DNA from: Parablautia sp. Marseille-Q6255
GTDB lineage: Bacteria; Bacillota; Clostridia; Lachnospirales; Lachnospiraceae
DNA: 64,000 bases
Direction: 5' to 3'
Assembly: GCF_951230155.1 (NCBI RefSeq)
Contig: NZ_CATNVD010000003.1
Coordinates: forward strand, 1 to 64,000
Shown: in pieces, positions 40,729 through 49,895 of the stretch
How positions within the stretch are numbered: position 1 is the first letter of the stretch
Layout: every line of letters starts with the position of its first letter
Notes under the pieces: model-generated
Told to the model about the DNA's origin: nothing
The model's database searches: none
What the model saw: only the letters and a program-made list of their open reading frames with translations
Program-made: the position numbers and the translations under genes

Positions 40729-42333
40729 ATGGCAAAAGTTGATTTGACTAAGTATGGCATCACAGGAACTACAGAGATCGTGTACAATCCTTCTTATGAA
40801 GTATTATTCGAGGAGGAGACAAAGCCGGAGCTGACAGGTTATGAAAAAGGTCAGGTGAGTGAGCTCGGCGCTGTCAACGTAATGACAGGTATCTATACAG
40901 GACGTTCTCCGAAAGATAAGTTCATCGTTATGGACGAGAACTCCAAGGACACTGTATGGTGGACATCTGACGAATATAAGAACGACAACAAGCCGGCATC
41001 TCAGGAAGCATGGGATACATGTAAGGAGATCGCTCTTAAAGAGCTGTCCAACAAGAGACTGTTCGTTGTAGATGCTTTCTGCGGTGCAAACGCAGATACA
41101 CGTATGGCTATCCGTTTTATCGTAGAGGTAGCTTGGCAGGCACACTTCGTTAAGAACATGTTCATCGCTCCGACAGCTGAAGAGCTTGAGAACTTTGAGC
41201 CGGACTTCGTTGTATACAACGCTTCCAAAGCTAAGGTTGAGAACTACAAGGAGCTGGGTCTGAATTCTGAGACAGCAGCTATCTTTAATATCACAAGCCG
41301 TGAGCAGGTTATCCTGAACACATGGTACGGCGGCGAGATGAAGAAGGGTATGTTCTCCATGATGAACTACTACCTGCCGCTCAAGGGCATCGCTTCCATG
41401 CACTGCTCTGCAAACACAGACATGAACGGCGAGAATACAGCTATCTTCTTCGGTCTGTCCGGTACAGGTAAGACTACTCTTTCCACAGATCCGAAGCGTC
41501 TCCTGATCGGTGACGACGAGCACGGCTGGGATGACAACGGCGTATTCAACTTCGAGGGCGGATGCTACGCTAAGGTTATCAACCTCGACAAAGAGTCTGA
41601 GCCGGACATCTACAATGCAATCAAGCGCAACGCTCTTCTTGAGAACGTTACTCTGGATGAGAACGGAAAGATCGACTTCGACGACAAGAGCGTTACAGAG
41701 AATACTCGTGTATCTTACCCGATCAACCACATCGAGAAGATCGTTCGTCCGGTATCCGCAGCTCCGGCAGCTAAGAACGTAATCTTCCTGTCAGCAGACG
41801 CATTCGGTGTACTTCCGCCGGTATCCGTACTGACACCGGATCAGACAGAGTACTACTTCCTGTCAGGTTTCACAGCTAAGCTGGCTGGTACAGAGCGCGG
41901 CATCACAGAGCCGACACCGACATTCTCCGCTTGCTTCGGACAGGCATTCCTCGAGCTGCATCCGACAAAATATGCAGAGGAGCTCGTTAAGAGAATGCAG
42001 GCAAACGGCGCTAAGGCATACCTTGTAAACACAGGATGGAACGGAACAGGCAAACGTATCTCCATCAAGGATACACGTGGAATCATCGACGCAATCCTCA
42101 ATGGCGATATCCTGAACGCTGAGACAAAGAAGATCCCGTACTTCAACTTCGAGGTACCGACAGCTCTTCCGGGCGTAGATACAAACATCCTTGATCCGCG
42201 CAACACATACGCAGATGCTTCCGAGTGGGATGTAAAGGCAAAAGACCTTGCACAGAGATTCATCAAGAACTTTGCTAAGTACGAGAGCAACGAAGCTGGT
42301 AAGGCACTCGTTGCAGCAGGTCCGCAGTTATAA
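40729..42333 (+). CDS. pckA: Phosphoenolpyruvate carboxykinase (ATP)
   Basis: Interconverts oxaloacetate and ATP with phosphoenolpyruvate, CO2 and ADP; 534 residues. The P-loop [14 protein letters not shown], kinase-2 motif [19 protein letters not shown], the substrate-binding [11 protein letters not shown] and adenine-binding [13 protein letters not shown] are all present. In gut anaerobes this enzyme often runs in the direction that fixes CO2 and makes ATP. Codon use is biased to a narrow set (aca, gac, aag, ctg), as in a highly expressed gene. GAGG lies ten bases before the start; a strong terminator follows. Confidence 0.97.
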   Translation: MAKVDLTKYGITGTTEIVYNPSYEVLFEEETKPELTGYEKGQVSELGAVNVMTGIYTGRSPKDKFIVMDENSKDTVWWTSDEYKNDNKPASQEAWDTCKEIALKELSNKRLFVVDAFCGANADTRMAIRFIVEVAWQAHFVKNMFIAPTAEELENFEPDFVVYNASKAKVENYKELGLNSETAAIFNITSREQVILNTWYGGEMKKGMFSMMNYYLPLKGIASMHCSANTDMNGENTAIFFGLSGTGKTTLSTDPKRLLIGDDEHGWDDNGVFNFEGGCYAKVINLDKESEPDIYNAIKRNALLENVTLDENGKIDFDDKSVTENTRVSYPINHIEKIVRPVSAAPAAKNVIFLSADAFGVLPPVSVLTPDQTEYYFLSGFTAKLAGTERGITEPTPTFSACFGQAFLELHPTKYAEELVKRMQANGAKAYLVNTGWNGTGKRISIKDTRGIIDAILNGDILNAETKKIPYFNFEVPTALPGVDTNILDPRNTYADASEWDVKAKDLAQRFIKNFAKYESNEAGKALVAAGPQL

Positions 42334-42370
42334 TTTAAAGGTTATAATTTAAAACCAGACAGTATAAGAG

Positions 42371-42397
42371 GCCCCCGCCAGATGGCAGGGGCTTTTC
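42371..42397 (+). terminator. Terminator after pckA
   Basis: GCCCCCGCC (42371-42379) and GGCAGGGGC (42384-42392), with one mismatch and a four-base loop, followed by TTTTCTTATATTTT. Confidence 0.85.
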
Positions 42398-42601
42398 TTA
42401 TATTTTATGTTGCTTATTTCCATTTTATGTGATATGATCCATTTAAGTTTCCATTCATTTACCATAAAATCTCAATCCCCTGTTATTCACGGTCTTTCAC
42501 ATTCTAAGATTCTTTTCAGAATACCCGCATAACCATTCATCCATACACTCTCTTTCCACTATTCAAATCCGGCAAAATATGATAGGATAAAGGAGAAATC
42601 T

Positions 42602-43495
42602 ATGAACGACACCACAACGCAAAAAACTGCGGGAGCCATAAAATCCGCAGCGACACACAGACCAAATATCACACCCTTGAAGGATTTAAATCTTACGAAC
42701 CGCTTTTTATTCGACGAAGTGATGGAAGATGCAGAAACACAGCAGGAAGTGCTGAGTATTATCCTGGGAAAAGAAATTTCTCTGCTTTCTCACAATGAAA
42801 CAGAAAAAGAATTTCGTCTCTCTCCGCTCGCCCGCTCCGTTCGCATGGACGTTTTTTCTGTCGATGAAGAGGAGACTGTCTACAATACAGAAATGCAGGA
42901 GCGACGCAAAAATGATCTGCCCAAACGCAGCCGCTATTATCAGTCGCTTCTCGATGCCTCTCTCCTTGAAACAGGTATTCCAAACTACAATCTGCTGAAT
43001 CAGACATATCTGATTATGATCATGACGTTTGACTTATTTGGCAAAGGGAAATACCGTTACACCTTTCAGGCGCAGTGTGAGGAAATTCCGGGACTTTATC
43101 TGGAAGACGGAGCTGTTCGGATTTTTCTCAACACACACGGAACAAACGACGCGGAAGTCTCCCCTGAACTCATCGAATTTCTTCATTATTTGGAGCATAC
43201 GACAGATGATGTCGCCAATGTCTCCAAAAGCAATCGAATCCGGAAAATTCATAACCGCGTTCGCAGGGTACGAACCAACGAGGAGATAGGAGTAAAATAT
43301 ATGCAGGCTTGGGAAGAAAAATATTATGACAGACAGGACGCATTAGAAGAAGGACGCGAGGAAGGACGGGAGGAAGGAAAACGTGACATGGCTCTGCGTT
43401 TCTTTGAGATGGGTTTACCTCTTGAAAAAATCGCTCTGGCGGCAGACGTTGATATAGCCGTTATTAAAGAATGGGTAGAGAAGGTTCCACATTAA
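42602..43495 (+). CDS. Rpn-family PD-(D/E)XK nuclease (recombination-promoting nuclease/transposase-like)
   Basis: Protein of 297 residues. It begins with PLKDLNLTNRFLFDEVM, a typical start of this family, and has the nuclease core VRMDVFSVDEEETVYNTEMQ (Asp and ExQ) around 80-100. A charged repeat (EEGREEGREEGKRDMA, about 250-265) and a short helix end with IALAADVDIAVIKEWVEK. Rpn proteins promote RecA-independent recombination in E. coli and some are linked to phage defence. AAGGAGAAATCT precedes the start. It is a single-gene unit between two terminator-like hairpins; the 268 bases before it hold the pckA terminator and no other recognised element. Confidence 0.85.
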   Translation: MNDTTTQKTAGAIKSAATHRPNITPLKDLNLTNRFLFDEVMEDAETQQEVLSIILGKEISLLSHNETEKEFRLSPLARSVRMDVFSVDEEETVYNTEMQERRKNDLPKRSRYYQSLLDASLLETGIPNYNLLNQTYLIMIMTFDLFGKGKYRYTFQAQCEEIPGLYLEDGAVRIFLNTHGTNDAEVSPELIEFLHYLEHTTDDVANVSKSNRIRKIHNRVRRVRTNEEIGVKYMQAWEEKYYDRQDALEEGREEGREEGKRDMALRFFEMGLPLEKIALAADVDIAVIKEWVEKVPH

Positions 43496-43496
43496 A

Positions 43497-43545
43497 GTAA
43501 ACCTCCAAACTGGTAAGTCTATCTTACATCAGTTTGAAGGTTTAC
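43497..43545. terminator. Long hairpin between rpn and the MFS gene
   Basis: GTAAACCTCCAAACTG (43497-43512) pairs with CAGTTTGAAGGTTTAC (43530-43545) with one mismatch. It lies between two convergent genes and probably terminates or protects both transcripts, although no long T-run follows. Confidence 0.6.
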
Positions 43546-43578
43546 ACAGGCTTGAGTATAGACTCCCACTTCTTATGA

Positions 43579-44766
43579 TTAATCAATCCTTCGGATACAC
43601 TGACAAAGAACTGCTGCAGCAACCATACATAAACCACCGAGACCAAATAAAACCATAAAATTTTTACCAGAAACTGGTATTAAAATATAACTTGGCATCA
43701 ATACAGCTCCAAGAAGCTGAATAGTCCCAATCATTCCTCCTGCTGTACCAGCATAGACTGGTCCGATTTCTGGAATTTGAACTGGAAGAGCTAATAAAGT
43801 CGGAATCAATCCTCCTAAAAATATTCCTGTAAGCAACATACCAGCAGCAAGAAAAACTGTCTGAGGAATCATCCAGGCAAAAGCCACGCCTATAGCAGCA
43901 ACTACCGAAAAAATAAGCAATACCCGCTTTTGACTTCTTAACTTTGCAATACAGATTGGAGCAATCAAACAGCCGAGAAAATTTCCAACTGTATAACATG
44001 CTGCAATATACCCACTTATTGTTATACTTATACTGCGAGTCCCCAATGCGGTAGGTAAAAAAGATCCTATGATCATATTTGCAGCCATAATAAAAAACAA
44101 TGCAAATGCTATTAGCCATACATCCACATTTTTTACCGTTATTTTCAAGCAGTCTTTTATTTCTATTCCCGAAGATTTTGATGTACCGTTTTCCTGTTTT
44201 GTATCTTTTTGAAATAAAAACCACAAGATTAAACCAATAAATGCAATAATTGAAGAAGCTATAAATGCGTTACGCAGGGAAGAAAAGTAAGCACTTGTAA
44301 AGTTTGCAATTGTCATTGCAGCTGTAGAAGCTGCCATAAGTATTCCCATTTTTCCTGGTACTTCTTTGTGATTGTACAGATTACCTACAATTTTCCCACT
44401 TCCAGCATTAATAAAACACGCAGAAAAACCTGTCAGCATTGTACCCACAAATAAGAGCATATAGCTATCACTGAAGGCGCGAATTACACAGCCTATTGCT
44501 GTAACAGTCAATCCCACTCCTATAACTGACTTTGTACCAAATCGATCAAGAAGTAAACCGCTCAACAGACTAAGAAAAATAGCTGGAATCATCGGCGCGC
44601 TGAACAGTAAAGATAGTTGCGACAGCTGCAATCCATATTCTTCCACAATACGTGATCCCAACGGAGATACTTGATATTGTGCATAATTAGGGATCATATA
44701 GCAGAAACACAACACAATAAAAGCAAGGCCCACAGTTGCTTTACTTTTTCTTATTTTAATATTCAT
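43579..44766 (-). CDS. MFS transporter
   Basis: Membrane transporter of 395 residues with about twelve helices. The motif between helices 2 and 3 reads GLLLDRFGTKSVIGVG, the usual MFS type. A hydrophilic loop (FQKDTKQENGTSKSSGIE, about 180-200) divides the two halves. It begins four bases after the stop of the GcvT-like gene and uses GGAG within that gene's end, so expression is coupled. It probably imports or exports the substrate of that enzyme. The ligand is unknown. The gene is AT-richer than the chromosomal average here. Confidence 0.87.
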   Translation of the reverse strand: MNIKIRKSKATVGLAFIVLCFCYMIPNYAQYQVSPLGSRIVEEYGLQLSQLSLLFSAPMIPAIFLSLLSGLLLDRFGTKSVIGVGLTVTAIGCVIRAFSDSYMLLFVGTMLTGFSACFINAGSGKIVGNLYNHKEVPGKMGILMAASTAAMTIANFTSAYFSSLRNAFIASSIIAFIGLILWFLFQKDTKQENGTSKSSGIEIKDCLKITVKNVDVWLIAFALFFIMAANMIIGSFLPTALGTRSISITISGYIAACYTVGNFLGCLIAPICIAKLRSQKRVLLIFSVVAAIGVAFAWMIPQTVFLAAGMLLTGIFLGGLIPTLLALPVQIPEIGPVYAGTAGGMIGTIQLLGAVLMPSYILIPVSGKNFMVLFGLGGLCMVAAAVLCQCIRRID

Positions 44767-44770
44767 ATTC

Positions 44771-46108
44771 TCATACTCCGTAAGGAACTGTACTCAAATC
44801 ATAATCTCTGTTATCCATTACCCCATGAATATACGGAAATTTTGCAATTTTAGCGCGAAGATTCTTGATACGTTTTCCATAGTCGCCCCACTGAACCAAC
44901 ACCTCGTCTCCTTCTTTCGCCTTATCAACATCAATAATAGTATGAGAAATCATAGCATGAAAATACGAACTATATGTTGGAACCGAAGAAATTCCAATCA
45001 CATTGCCATCTTTGTCTGTAACATAATCCTGATGTCCTCCGCATGGCTGCGGCTCTGCACATGGAAACTGGATTATTTTATATGGTTTGTCTGTAAACTG
45101 AGAGCGAATTACATCCGCAATATCATCCGGGTTAAACTCCAACGTAACTAGCTTACGTTTCGGATCAGCCATCTCTTTTTCAAGAGCTTCTCTTCCTACA
45201 AAATCATGATCAAACTTTGCCATCCACCCCCAATCACATTCAACAGGCGTACGAAAACGGGCACGCAGATCTGTCGGATCAACACTACCGCTGCAAACAA
45301 GCGGAAATGGAGATTGTTCACAAAATTCCGGCGATTGATACAGCGAAAGTTCAAAATTAACCGTCATTTGAGCAAAGCCACCAAAAGTATGGTTCACTGT
45401 ATAATTCTGCCACCCCATTCGTTTCATTCCCATAGGCTTTCCAATCTGATAGATGTGATCATATACTTCCGGGCCAAAGCCGTCATACCCGTGAATTTCA
45501 TAAGCTAACGTACCGCTCATACCAATTCTGCAAATCTCCAGTTGAGTATCAATTCCGGGAATACGAACAGGTCTAAATTCCAAAAATTTTACATCATGTA
45601 AATCTGTCTGTGTTGCTTTTTCCAAAATCGTCAGAGACAACGGTCCCGAAAACTGGAAAATAAAGGCTCTCTTTGTCGTATATTCCACATTGTATTTTCC
45701 AGATTGCAAAGCCATTAAATACGGCACTGAGCATCCTGCAGTGGTACGGAACGTATCTTCTGCATCTTTAAAAAACAGAGCATGGTTTGCGACCAGGCCA
45801 TCCGGTGTAAGAGCAACAAGATGTTTACATCTTCCTGCTTTCCATTTATATACATTATTAATACTGCAGTCGCTTAAAAGCTTTGCTGCATCAGGTCCTT
45901 TGAATGTTTCTTCCAGTCCAGAAAGGCCTGCATGAATGTAAGAGCTCTTGAAGTAGCTTTCGCCCACTTCATACCATGGATCACATTCCCAGGTAGCTCT
46001 TTTTGCCATCATTGTCCCAATCTTTGTGCTTCCCGGATAAATAGGTTCGAATTCCATATTTGCAGAATTAATGAAATCAGTTAATGGATTTTTAATAGCT
46101 TCACTCAT
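44771..46108 (-). CDS. GcvT-fold folate-dependent methyltransferase/demethylase-like protein
   Basis: Cytoplasmic protein of 445 residues; start taken at MSEAIKNPL with GAGAGGG nine bases upstream. It has the T-protein fold: DRxxY-like N-terminal loop, MSGTLAYEIHG mid-protein (acidic residue in the folate site region) and the C-terminal FDHDFVGREALEKEM and YGKRIKNLRAKIAKFPY. The overall length and C-terminal half resemble tetrahydrofolate-dependent aromatic O-demethylases such as LigM/DesA more than glycine cleavage T-protein. It is followed by an MFS transporter and preceded by a LysR regulator, a layout expected for catabolism of a methylated compound. Substrate not determinable. Confidence 0.7.
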   Translation of the reverse strand: MSEAIKNPLTDFINSANMEFEPIYPGSTKIGTMMAKRATWECDPWYEVGESYFKSSYIHAGLSGLEETFKGPDAAKLLSDCSINNVYKWKAGRCKHLVALTPDGLVANHALFFKDAEDTFRTTAGCSVPYLMALQSGKYNVEYTTKRAFIFQFSGPLSLTILEKATQTDLHDVKFLEFRPVRIPGIDTQLEICRIGMSGTLAYEIHGYDGFGPEVYDHIYQIGKPMGMKRMGWQNYTVNHTFGGFAQMTVNFELSLYQSPEFCEQSPFPLVCSGSVDPTDLRARFRTPVECDWGWMAKFDHDFVGREALEKEMADPKRKLVTLEFNPDDIADVIRSQFTDKPYKIIQFPCAEPQPCGGHQDYVTDKDGNVIGISSVPTYSSYFHAMISHTIIDVDKAKEGDEVLVQWGDYGKRIKNLRAKIAKFPYIHGVMDNRDYDLSTVPYGV

Positions 46109-46194
46109 AAGTAATACCCTCTCTTTCATATTTATTATAGAATAATGCTATTATCTGATATATGAATTATATAATAACATTCAATGCAAATGGA

Positions 46195-46255
46195 AATGCC
46201 GTTTCATCATACCTTATGCATTTTCAGCATTACATAAGTATTTTGAAACGGCATT
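46195..46255. promoter_or_regulatory. Long perfect palindromic element between lysR and the GcvT-like gene
   Basis: AATGCCGTTTCA (46195-46206) and TGAAACGGCATT (46244-46255) are exact 12-bp arms. Inside, CTTATG (46213-46218) pairs with CATAAG (46233-46238). On the plus strand ATTTTTT follows. It may end the lysR transcript or bind the LysR protein in front of the genes it controls. Confidence 0.55.
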
Positions 46256-46263
46256 ATTTTTTA

Positions 46264-47154
46264 TTATGGATAACATATTTTTATTGCTGTATTCAGATAT
46301 TTGATTGCCGGATTTGACTGCCCTTTCAGCCAGACTGCACTAATATCTGTATGGTACATATCCGGAAGAAGAAAACAGGATTTTGTATTGTTTCCATATA
46401 TACTACTGTTTGCCATTGGCGAAATATAAACAGCTCCTGTTTCTTTCATAATCCATGGGACCTCATCGTAATTATAAATCGGAATTTTCTCAGAAAGCTG
46501 CACCTGCGCGGTCTGAAGCATATCTTCCAGCACATCACCTACATGATTGATAACAAACGGCTTATATGGACATAATAATTTTTCTCCACTTAAATCAGCA
46601 ACACAAATATTCTCCATAGTAGAAAATCTGTGAGATCTATCATAAATCAGCGAAAATGGAATCTTCAAAAAAGGAACATACTTTATATTTTTTAATGCAG
46701 TTCCTGATACGCCATACAGAATTGCTGCATCTATTTTCCCTGATAACAACTCCTCCTCTAGTTGTACCGGCTGATAGGCATGTAGTACTAATGTAATATT
46801 AGGATATTTTTTCTTAAACACATCTCGGATTTTGGACACATAAAATTCTGCATCATAATACAAATATCCCAGATGAAGTTCCCCCTTTTCCATATTTTCC
46901 TGTCGTGCAAGTCTTTCTAGCAAATTCTCATAATGCATGAGAATCGTATTAAACTCTTCAAGTACAATTTCACCTGCTGCAGTTAACTCAAAACTATTTT
47001 TATCACGATTAATAAGCTTTGTGCTTAATTCTGCTTCAAGAGATGTTATATGTCTGCTCAAAGCAGATTGAGCAAGAAATAACTCCTCTGCAGTTTTTGA
47101 ATAATTCTTATTTGCAGTCAAACGCACATATTCTCTCATAATGTTGATTTTCAT
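46264..47154 (-). CDS. LysR-family transcriptional regulator
   Basis: Regulator of 296 residues. The N-terminal winged HTH (about 1-60) has the LysR pattern: REYVRLTANKNYSKTAEELF, AQSALSRHITSLEAEL and FELTAAGEIVLEEF. The rest is the ligand-binding domain (GELHLGYLYYDAEFY, ILYGVSGTALKNI). It lies immediately upstream of the GcvT-like and MFS genes in the same direction, unusual for LysR genes, which are often divergent. It probably senses the methylated substrate. AT-rich like its two partners. Confidence 0.9.
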   Translation of the reverse strand: MKINIMREYVRLTANKNYSKTAEELFLAQSALSRHITSLEAELSTKLINRDKNSFELTAAGEIVLEEFNTILMHYENLLERLARQENMEKGELHLGYLYYDAEFYVSKIRDVFKKKYPNITLVLHAYQPVQLEEELLSGKIDAAILYGVSGTALKNIKYVPFLKIPFSLIYDRSHRFSTMENICVADLSGEKLLCPYKPFVINHVGDVLEDMLQTAQVQLSEKIPIYNYDEVPWIMKETGAVYISPMANSSIYGNNTKSCFLLPDMYHTDISAVWLKGQSNPAIKYLNTAIKICYP

Positions 47155-47301
47155 ATTATTTTTCCTGTTCCTCTTTATACAGAATAACCTGTTGTAGATG
47201 ATATATCTTTACTATAGTTAAAAACCACATAAAGCCACATATACAAAACTCCTCTATTGAGTAGAAAAGCTAACAGAAAATGAATTGTCCTAAATCCCCC
47301 C

Positions 47302-48321
47302 CTACAGCAGTGAATGGATCACCCTCCGCACATTTCCAAATGCGATCTTTTCTATCTCGCCTGTCGTAAATCCCTCCTGCTCCAGGCGCTCGAACAGCAG
47401 ATGCATCTTCTGCGGCTCTCCGATCTCAAGCTGCCCGTGTATCCCGTCAAAATCGGTTCCGATCGCAGCACATTCGATTCCGCCCTTATTTACCATGTGC
47501 TTTATGTGCGCCGCCATATGCCTGACCGTACTGTCTTCCCGTGTCTCATCTCTGTGTAAAAATGCCGGAAAAAAGTTCAGCCCTGCTACGCCGCCGCGCT
47601 CGCCAAGTGTACGAAGCATGTCATCCGTCAGATTACGCGGATGCGGGGAAAGCGCACGGCAATTGGAGTGGGAGGCTACGAACGGTCCGTGCAGCACCTG
47701 CGCGACATCCAGAAAGCCTCCGTCAGAAAGATGGCTCACATCTACGATCATGCCAAGCTCCTCCATCCGGCTCACCGCCTCTTTTCCAAAGGCTGTAAGC
47801 CCTTGCTCCATTACCGTCCGATCGGTCGAGTTCGGACTGCCAAAACAGTTTGCAAAATTCCACGTAAGCGAGATCAGCCGTATGCCCATCTTATAAAAAT
47901 CCTCCAGCCGATCCATACTGCCCTGTACAGCGCGTCCATCCTCCAGCGTGAGGAATGCTGAAATTCTTTTCCCGGCAAGATTATCCTCCAGTTCTTCCGC
48001 GCTTCTCGTCACTGCAATCAGCTCTGGATGCTCTCTGACTGTGTCTTCCATGATCTTGCACAAAGCTTCTATATAAAGATCGTCATCTGGGATAGCGCTG
48101 TCCCTGGACTTCCTGCTGCTTCGTTCATCCCGCTCCGGCTTTGCATCTCTTAGTGACTCTCCTGTCTGCGGCATCATATAAATGGCAAAAAACTGTGCTG
48201 CTGCCCCTGCCTTTTTCAGCCTTTTCACGTCCACCATTGCCTCAGGAAAATCAAAAATATCTTTTCTCCCTCTCAAAAATGCTTCCGACAGTGTATCACA
48301 GTGCATATCAATATAATTCAT
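47302..48321 (-). CDS. Membrane dipeptidase (peptidase M19, renal dipeptidase family)
   Basis: Zinc dipeptidase of 339 residues. Metal ligands appear in YIDMHCDTLS, LTLEDGRAV (the bridging Glu), VDVSHLSD and ASHSNCRALSPHPRNLTDDML; IGTDFDGI lies near the C-terminus. It cleaves dipeptides, including some with D-residues, and is cytoplasmic in such bacteria as no signal peptide is seen. GGGAAGAAG precedes the start. The gene stands alone; it marks return to the normal base composition after the AT-rich module. Confidence 0.93.
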   Translation of the reverse strand: MNYIDMHCDTLSEAFLRGRKDIFDFPEAMVDVKRLKKAGAAAQFFAIYMMPQTGESLRDAKPERDERSSRKSRDSAIPDDDLYIEALCKIMEDTVREHPELIAVTRSAEELEDNLAGKRISAFLTLEDGRAVQGSMDRLEDFYKMGIRLISLTWNFANCFGSPNSTDRTVMEQGLTAFGKEAVSRMEELGMIVDVSHLSDGGFLDVAQVLHGPFVASHSNCRALSPHPRNLTDDMLRTLGERGGVAGLNFFPAFLHRDETREDSTVRHMAAHIKHMVNKGGIECAAIGTDFDGIHGQLEIGEPQKMHLLFERLEQEGFTTGEIEKIAFGNVRRVIHSLL

Positions 48322-48687
48322 CTTCTTCCCTGCCTTCTTTTCTTTCTCTTTTTACATACATTTTCACTTTTACATATTCAAAAAACGCCCGCCCGGTAAA
48401 TCAAGTATACCGTTCTTCCTTAATTTAAGAGTATATCAGCTTCCCCTCACAGCCGCAACCAAAAGCATTTTTTTGTATGGTTTTGCATGCTTTTTTGATC
48501 TTAGTTTTCATTCTTTATAAAAATTAAAGACTTTGCACACTTTTTCTTCCGATTTTAAACACAAAATCAACATACTTTTCTTTTATCCTAAATGCATCAC
48601 CAAGGACATGGCAACGCAGCAAGGAAATTATCAGACGCAGCGGCCAGCTCCTTCCGGTGTACAACTTTCAGAAAGGACTTGATAAAC
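48322..48687. other. Gene-free stretch between divergent genes
   Basis: Upstream regions of the dipeptidase gene (minus) and the secreted repeat-protein gene (plus). TTGCAC near 48533 with a weak TAAACA 17 bases on is a possible plus-strand promoter. Nothing else was recognised; the open frame from 48592 before the signal peptide has no ribosome site. Confidence 0.4.
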
Positions 48688-49782
48688 ATGAAACGCAAAT
48701 ACGCAGCAATCGCACTTGGACTGACTCTGGCACTTTCATCTACTGCCGCTTTTGCTGAGGAGTCGACAGAACCTGCTTCCGTGGAAGCCACAGCTGATGA
48801 GGCCTCCACAGAAGACCTGACAGATACTTCTGCTGAGAACACCGACACATTTGTGGGGCAGATTACAGAAATTACAGAGGATACGATTAAGATAGCAAAC
48901 AGTCAGCTGATTATGGATGCCGCTGCAACAGAAAGCGCTGCTGAAGATACTGCTGAGGATGCGACAGCTGATGCTGCTGAGGATACCGCTGAAGATGAGA
49001 CAGCTGATGCTGCTGCCGAGGATACCGCCGAAGATGAGACAGCTGATGCTGCCGAGGATACCGCTGAAGATGAGACAGCTGATGCTGCTTCGACCGACGG
49101 TGCGGAAAGCACCGGGGAAGCTGACGAGGTCTATGCTGTTCTGGAAGTATCCCCGGATCATACAACAACTATTAATTATTCCGATATGACTTCCTTTGAA
49201 CGGCTTACACAGCCATTTTATCTTACAGTAGCTGATGATACGATCCTCCCGACACAGGAAGATTCCGAGGTGCCTGAGGAAGCTGCCGAAGGATCTGCAG
49301 CTGATACAGAGGCTGCTGCCGATGAAAACGCTGAAGCATCTGCAGCTGATACAGAGGCCGCTGCCGATGAAAACGCTGAAGCATCTGCGGCTGATACAGA
49401 GGCTGCTGAGGACGAAAATGCTGAGGATTCTGAGGACGCCGTTGAAGTAATCGTGGAAGAAAGCGCCGAAATGGCAGAAGCTGCTTCCGTTATTCCAGAA
49501 GATGCCGTGACAGAAATCATTACCTCGGAGGACATCCAGGTCGGTGACGTGATCTATGTCGTTCTTGACGAAGAGGGCAATGCTGCAGAGGTGACTGTTC
49601 TTGCAGATGCAGATCATATCGCTGCTCTTTACAGTGAAGTTGCCGATGACAGTGCTCCATCAGATGCAGAGATCGTCACAGACACTGCGGCGGCAGCAGA
49701 TGCCGGATCTGAGGATGCGGCAACAGAAAATGCTGAGGATGCTTCTGAGGCTGTATCAGAAGAAAACAGCACAGAGGCCTGA
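48688..49782 (+). CDS. Secreted Ala/Glu/Asp/Thr-rich acidic repeat protein
   Basis: A 364-residue protein with a clear signal peptide (MKRKYAAIALGLTLALSS, cut after AFA) and a very acidic mature part. Two repeat tracts are visible: units of the type AEDTAEDETADAA (about 85-135) and DTEAAADENAEAS (about 200-250). Between them are short ordinary segments (VYAVLEVSPDHTTTINYSDM; EDIQVGDVIYVVLDEEGNAAEVTVL) that resemble small beta domains. There is no sortase or LysM anchor. AAAGGA precedes the start. Function unknown; it may be a secreted matrix or ion-binding protein. Confidence 0.75.
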   Translation: MKRKYAAIALGLTLALSSTAAFAEESTEPASVEATADEASTEDLTDTSAENTDTFVGQITEITEDTIKIANSQLIMDAAATESAAEDTAEDATADAAEDTAEDETADAAAEDTAEDETADAAEDTAEDETADAASTDGAESTGEADEVYAVLEVSPDHTTTINYSDMTSFERLTQPFYLTVADDTILPTQEDSEVPEEAAEGSAADTEAAADENAEASAADTEAAADENAEASAADTEAAEDENAEDSEDAVEVIVEESAEMAEAASVIPEDAVTEIITSEDIQVGDVIYVVLDEEGNAAEVTVLADADHIAALYSEVADDSAPSDAEIVTDTAAAADAGSEDAATENAEDASEAVSEENSTEA

Positions 49783-49837
49783 TCAGTAACAGAATGGATT
49801 TTCGATACTACTAATATACTACTTTCTCCCTTAAAAG

Positions 49838-49882
49838 GGCAGGGGATGTATTTCTCAACATCCCCTGCCGCTTTTTTCTTTT
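49838..49882 (+). terminator. Strong terminator after the acidic repeat protein
   Basis: Perfect 12-bp arms GGCAGGGGATGT (49838-49849) and ACATCCCCTGCC (49858-49869), then GCTTTTTTCTTTT. It also lies after the convergent rsmI gene. Confidence 0.93.
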
Positions 49883-49895
49883 CACATAATCTGCA

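Noticed and set aside
40804-41730. 308-codon minus-strand frame opposite pckA
   Set aside because: Shadow of a highly biased pckA coding sequence.
48736-49617. Minus-strand open frame rich in Cys, Ser and Ile
   Set aside because: Antisense of the secreted acidic repeat protein, which has a clear signal peptide and ribosome site on the plus strand.
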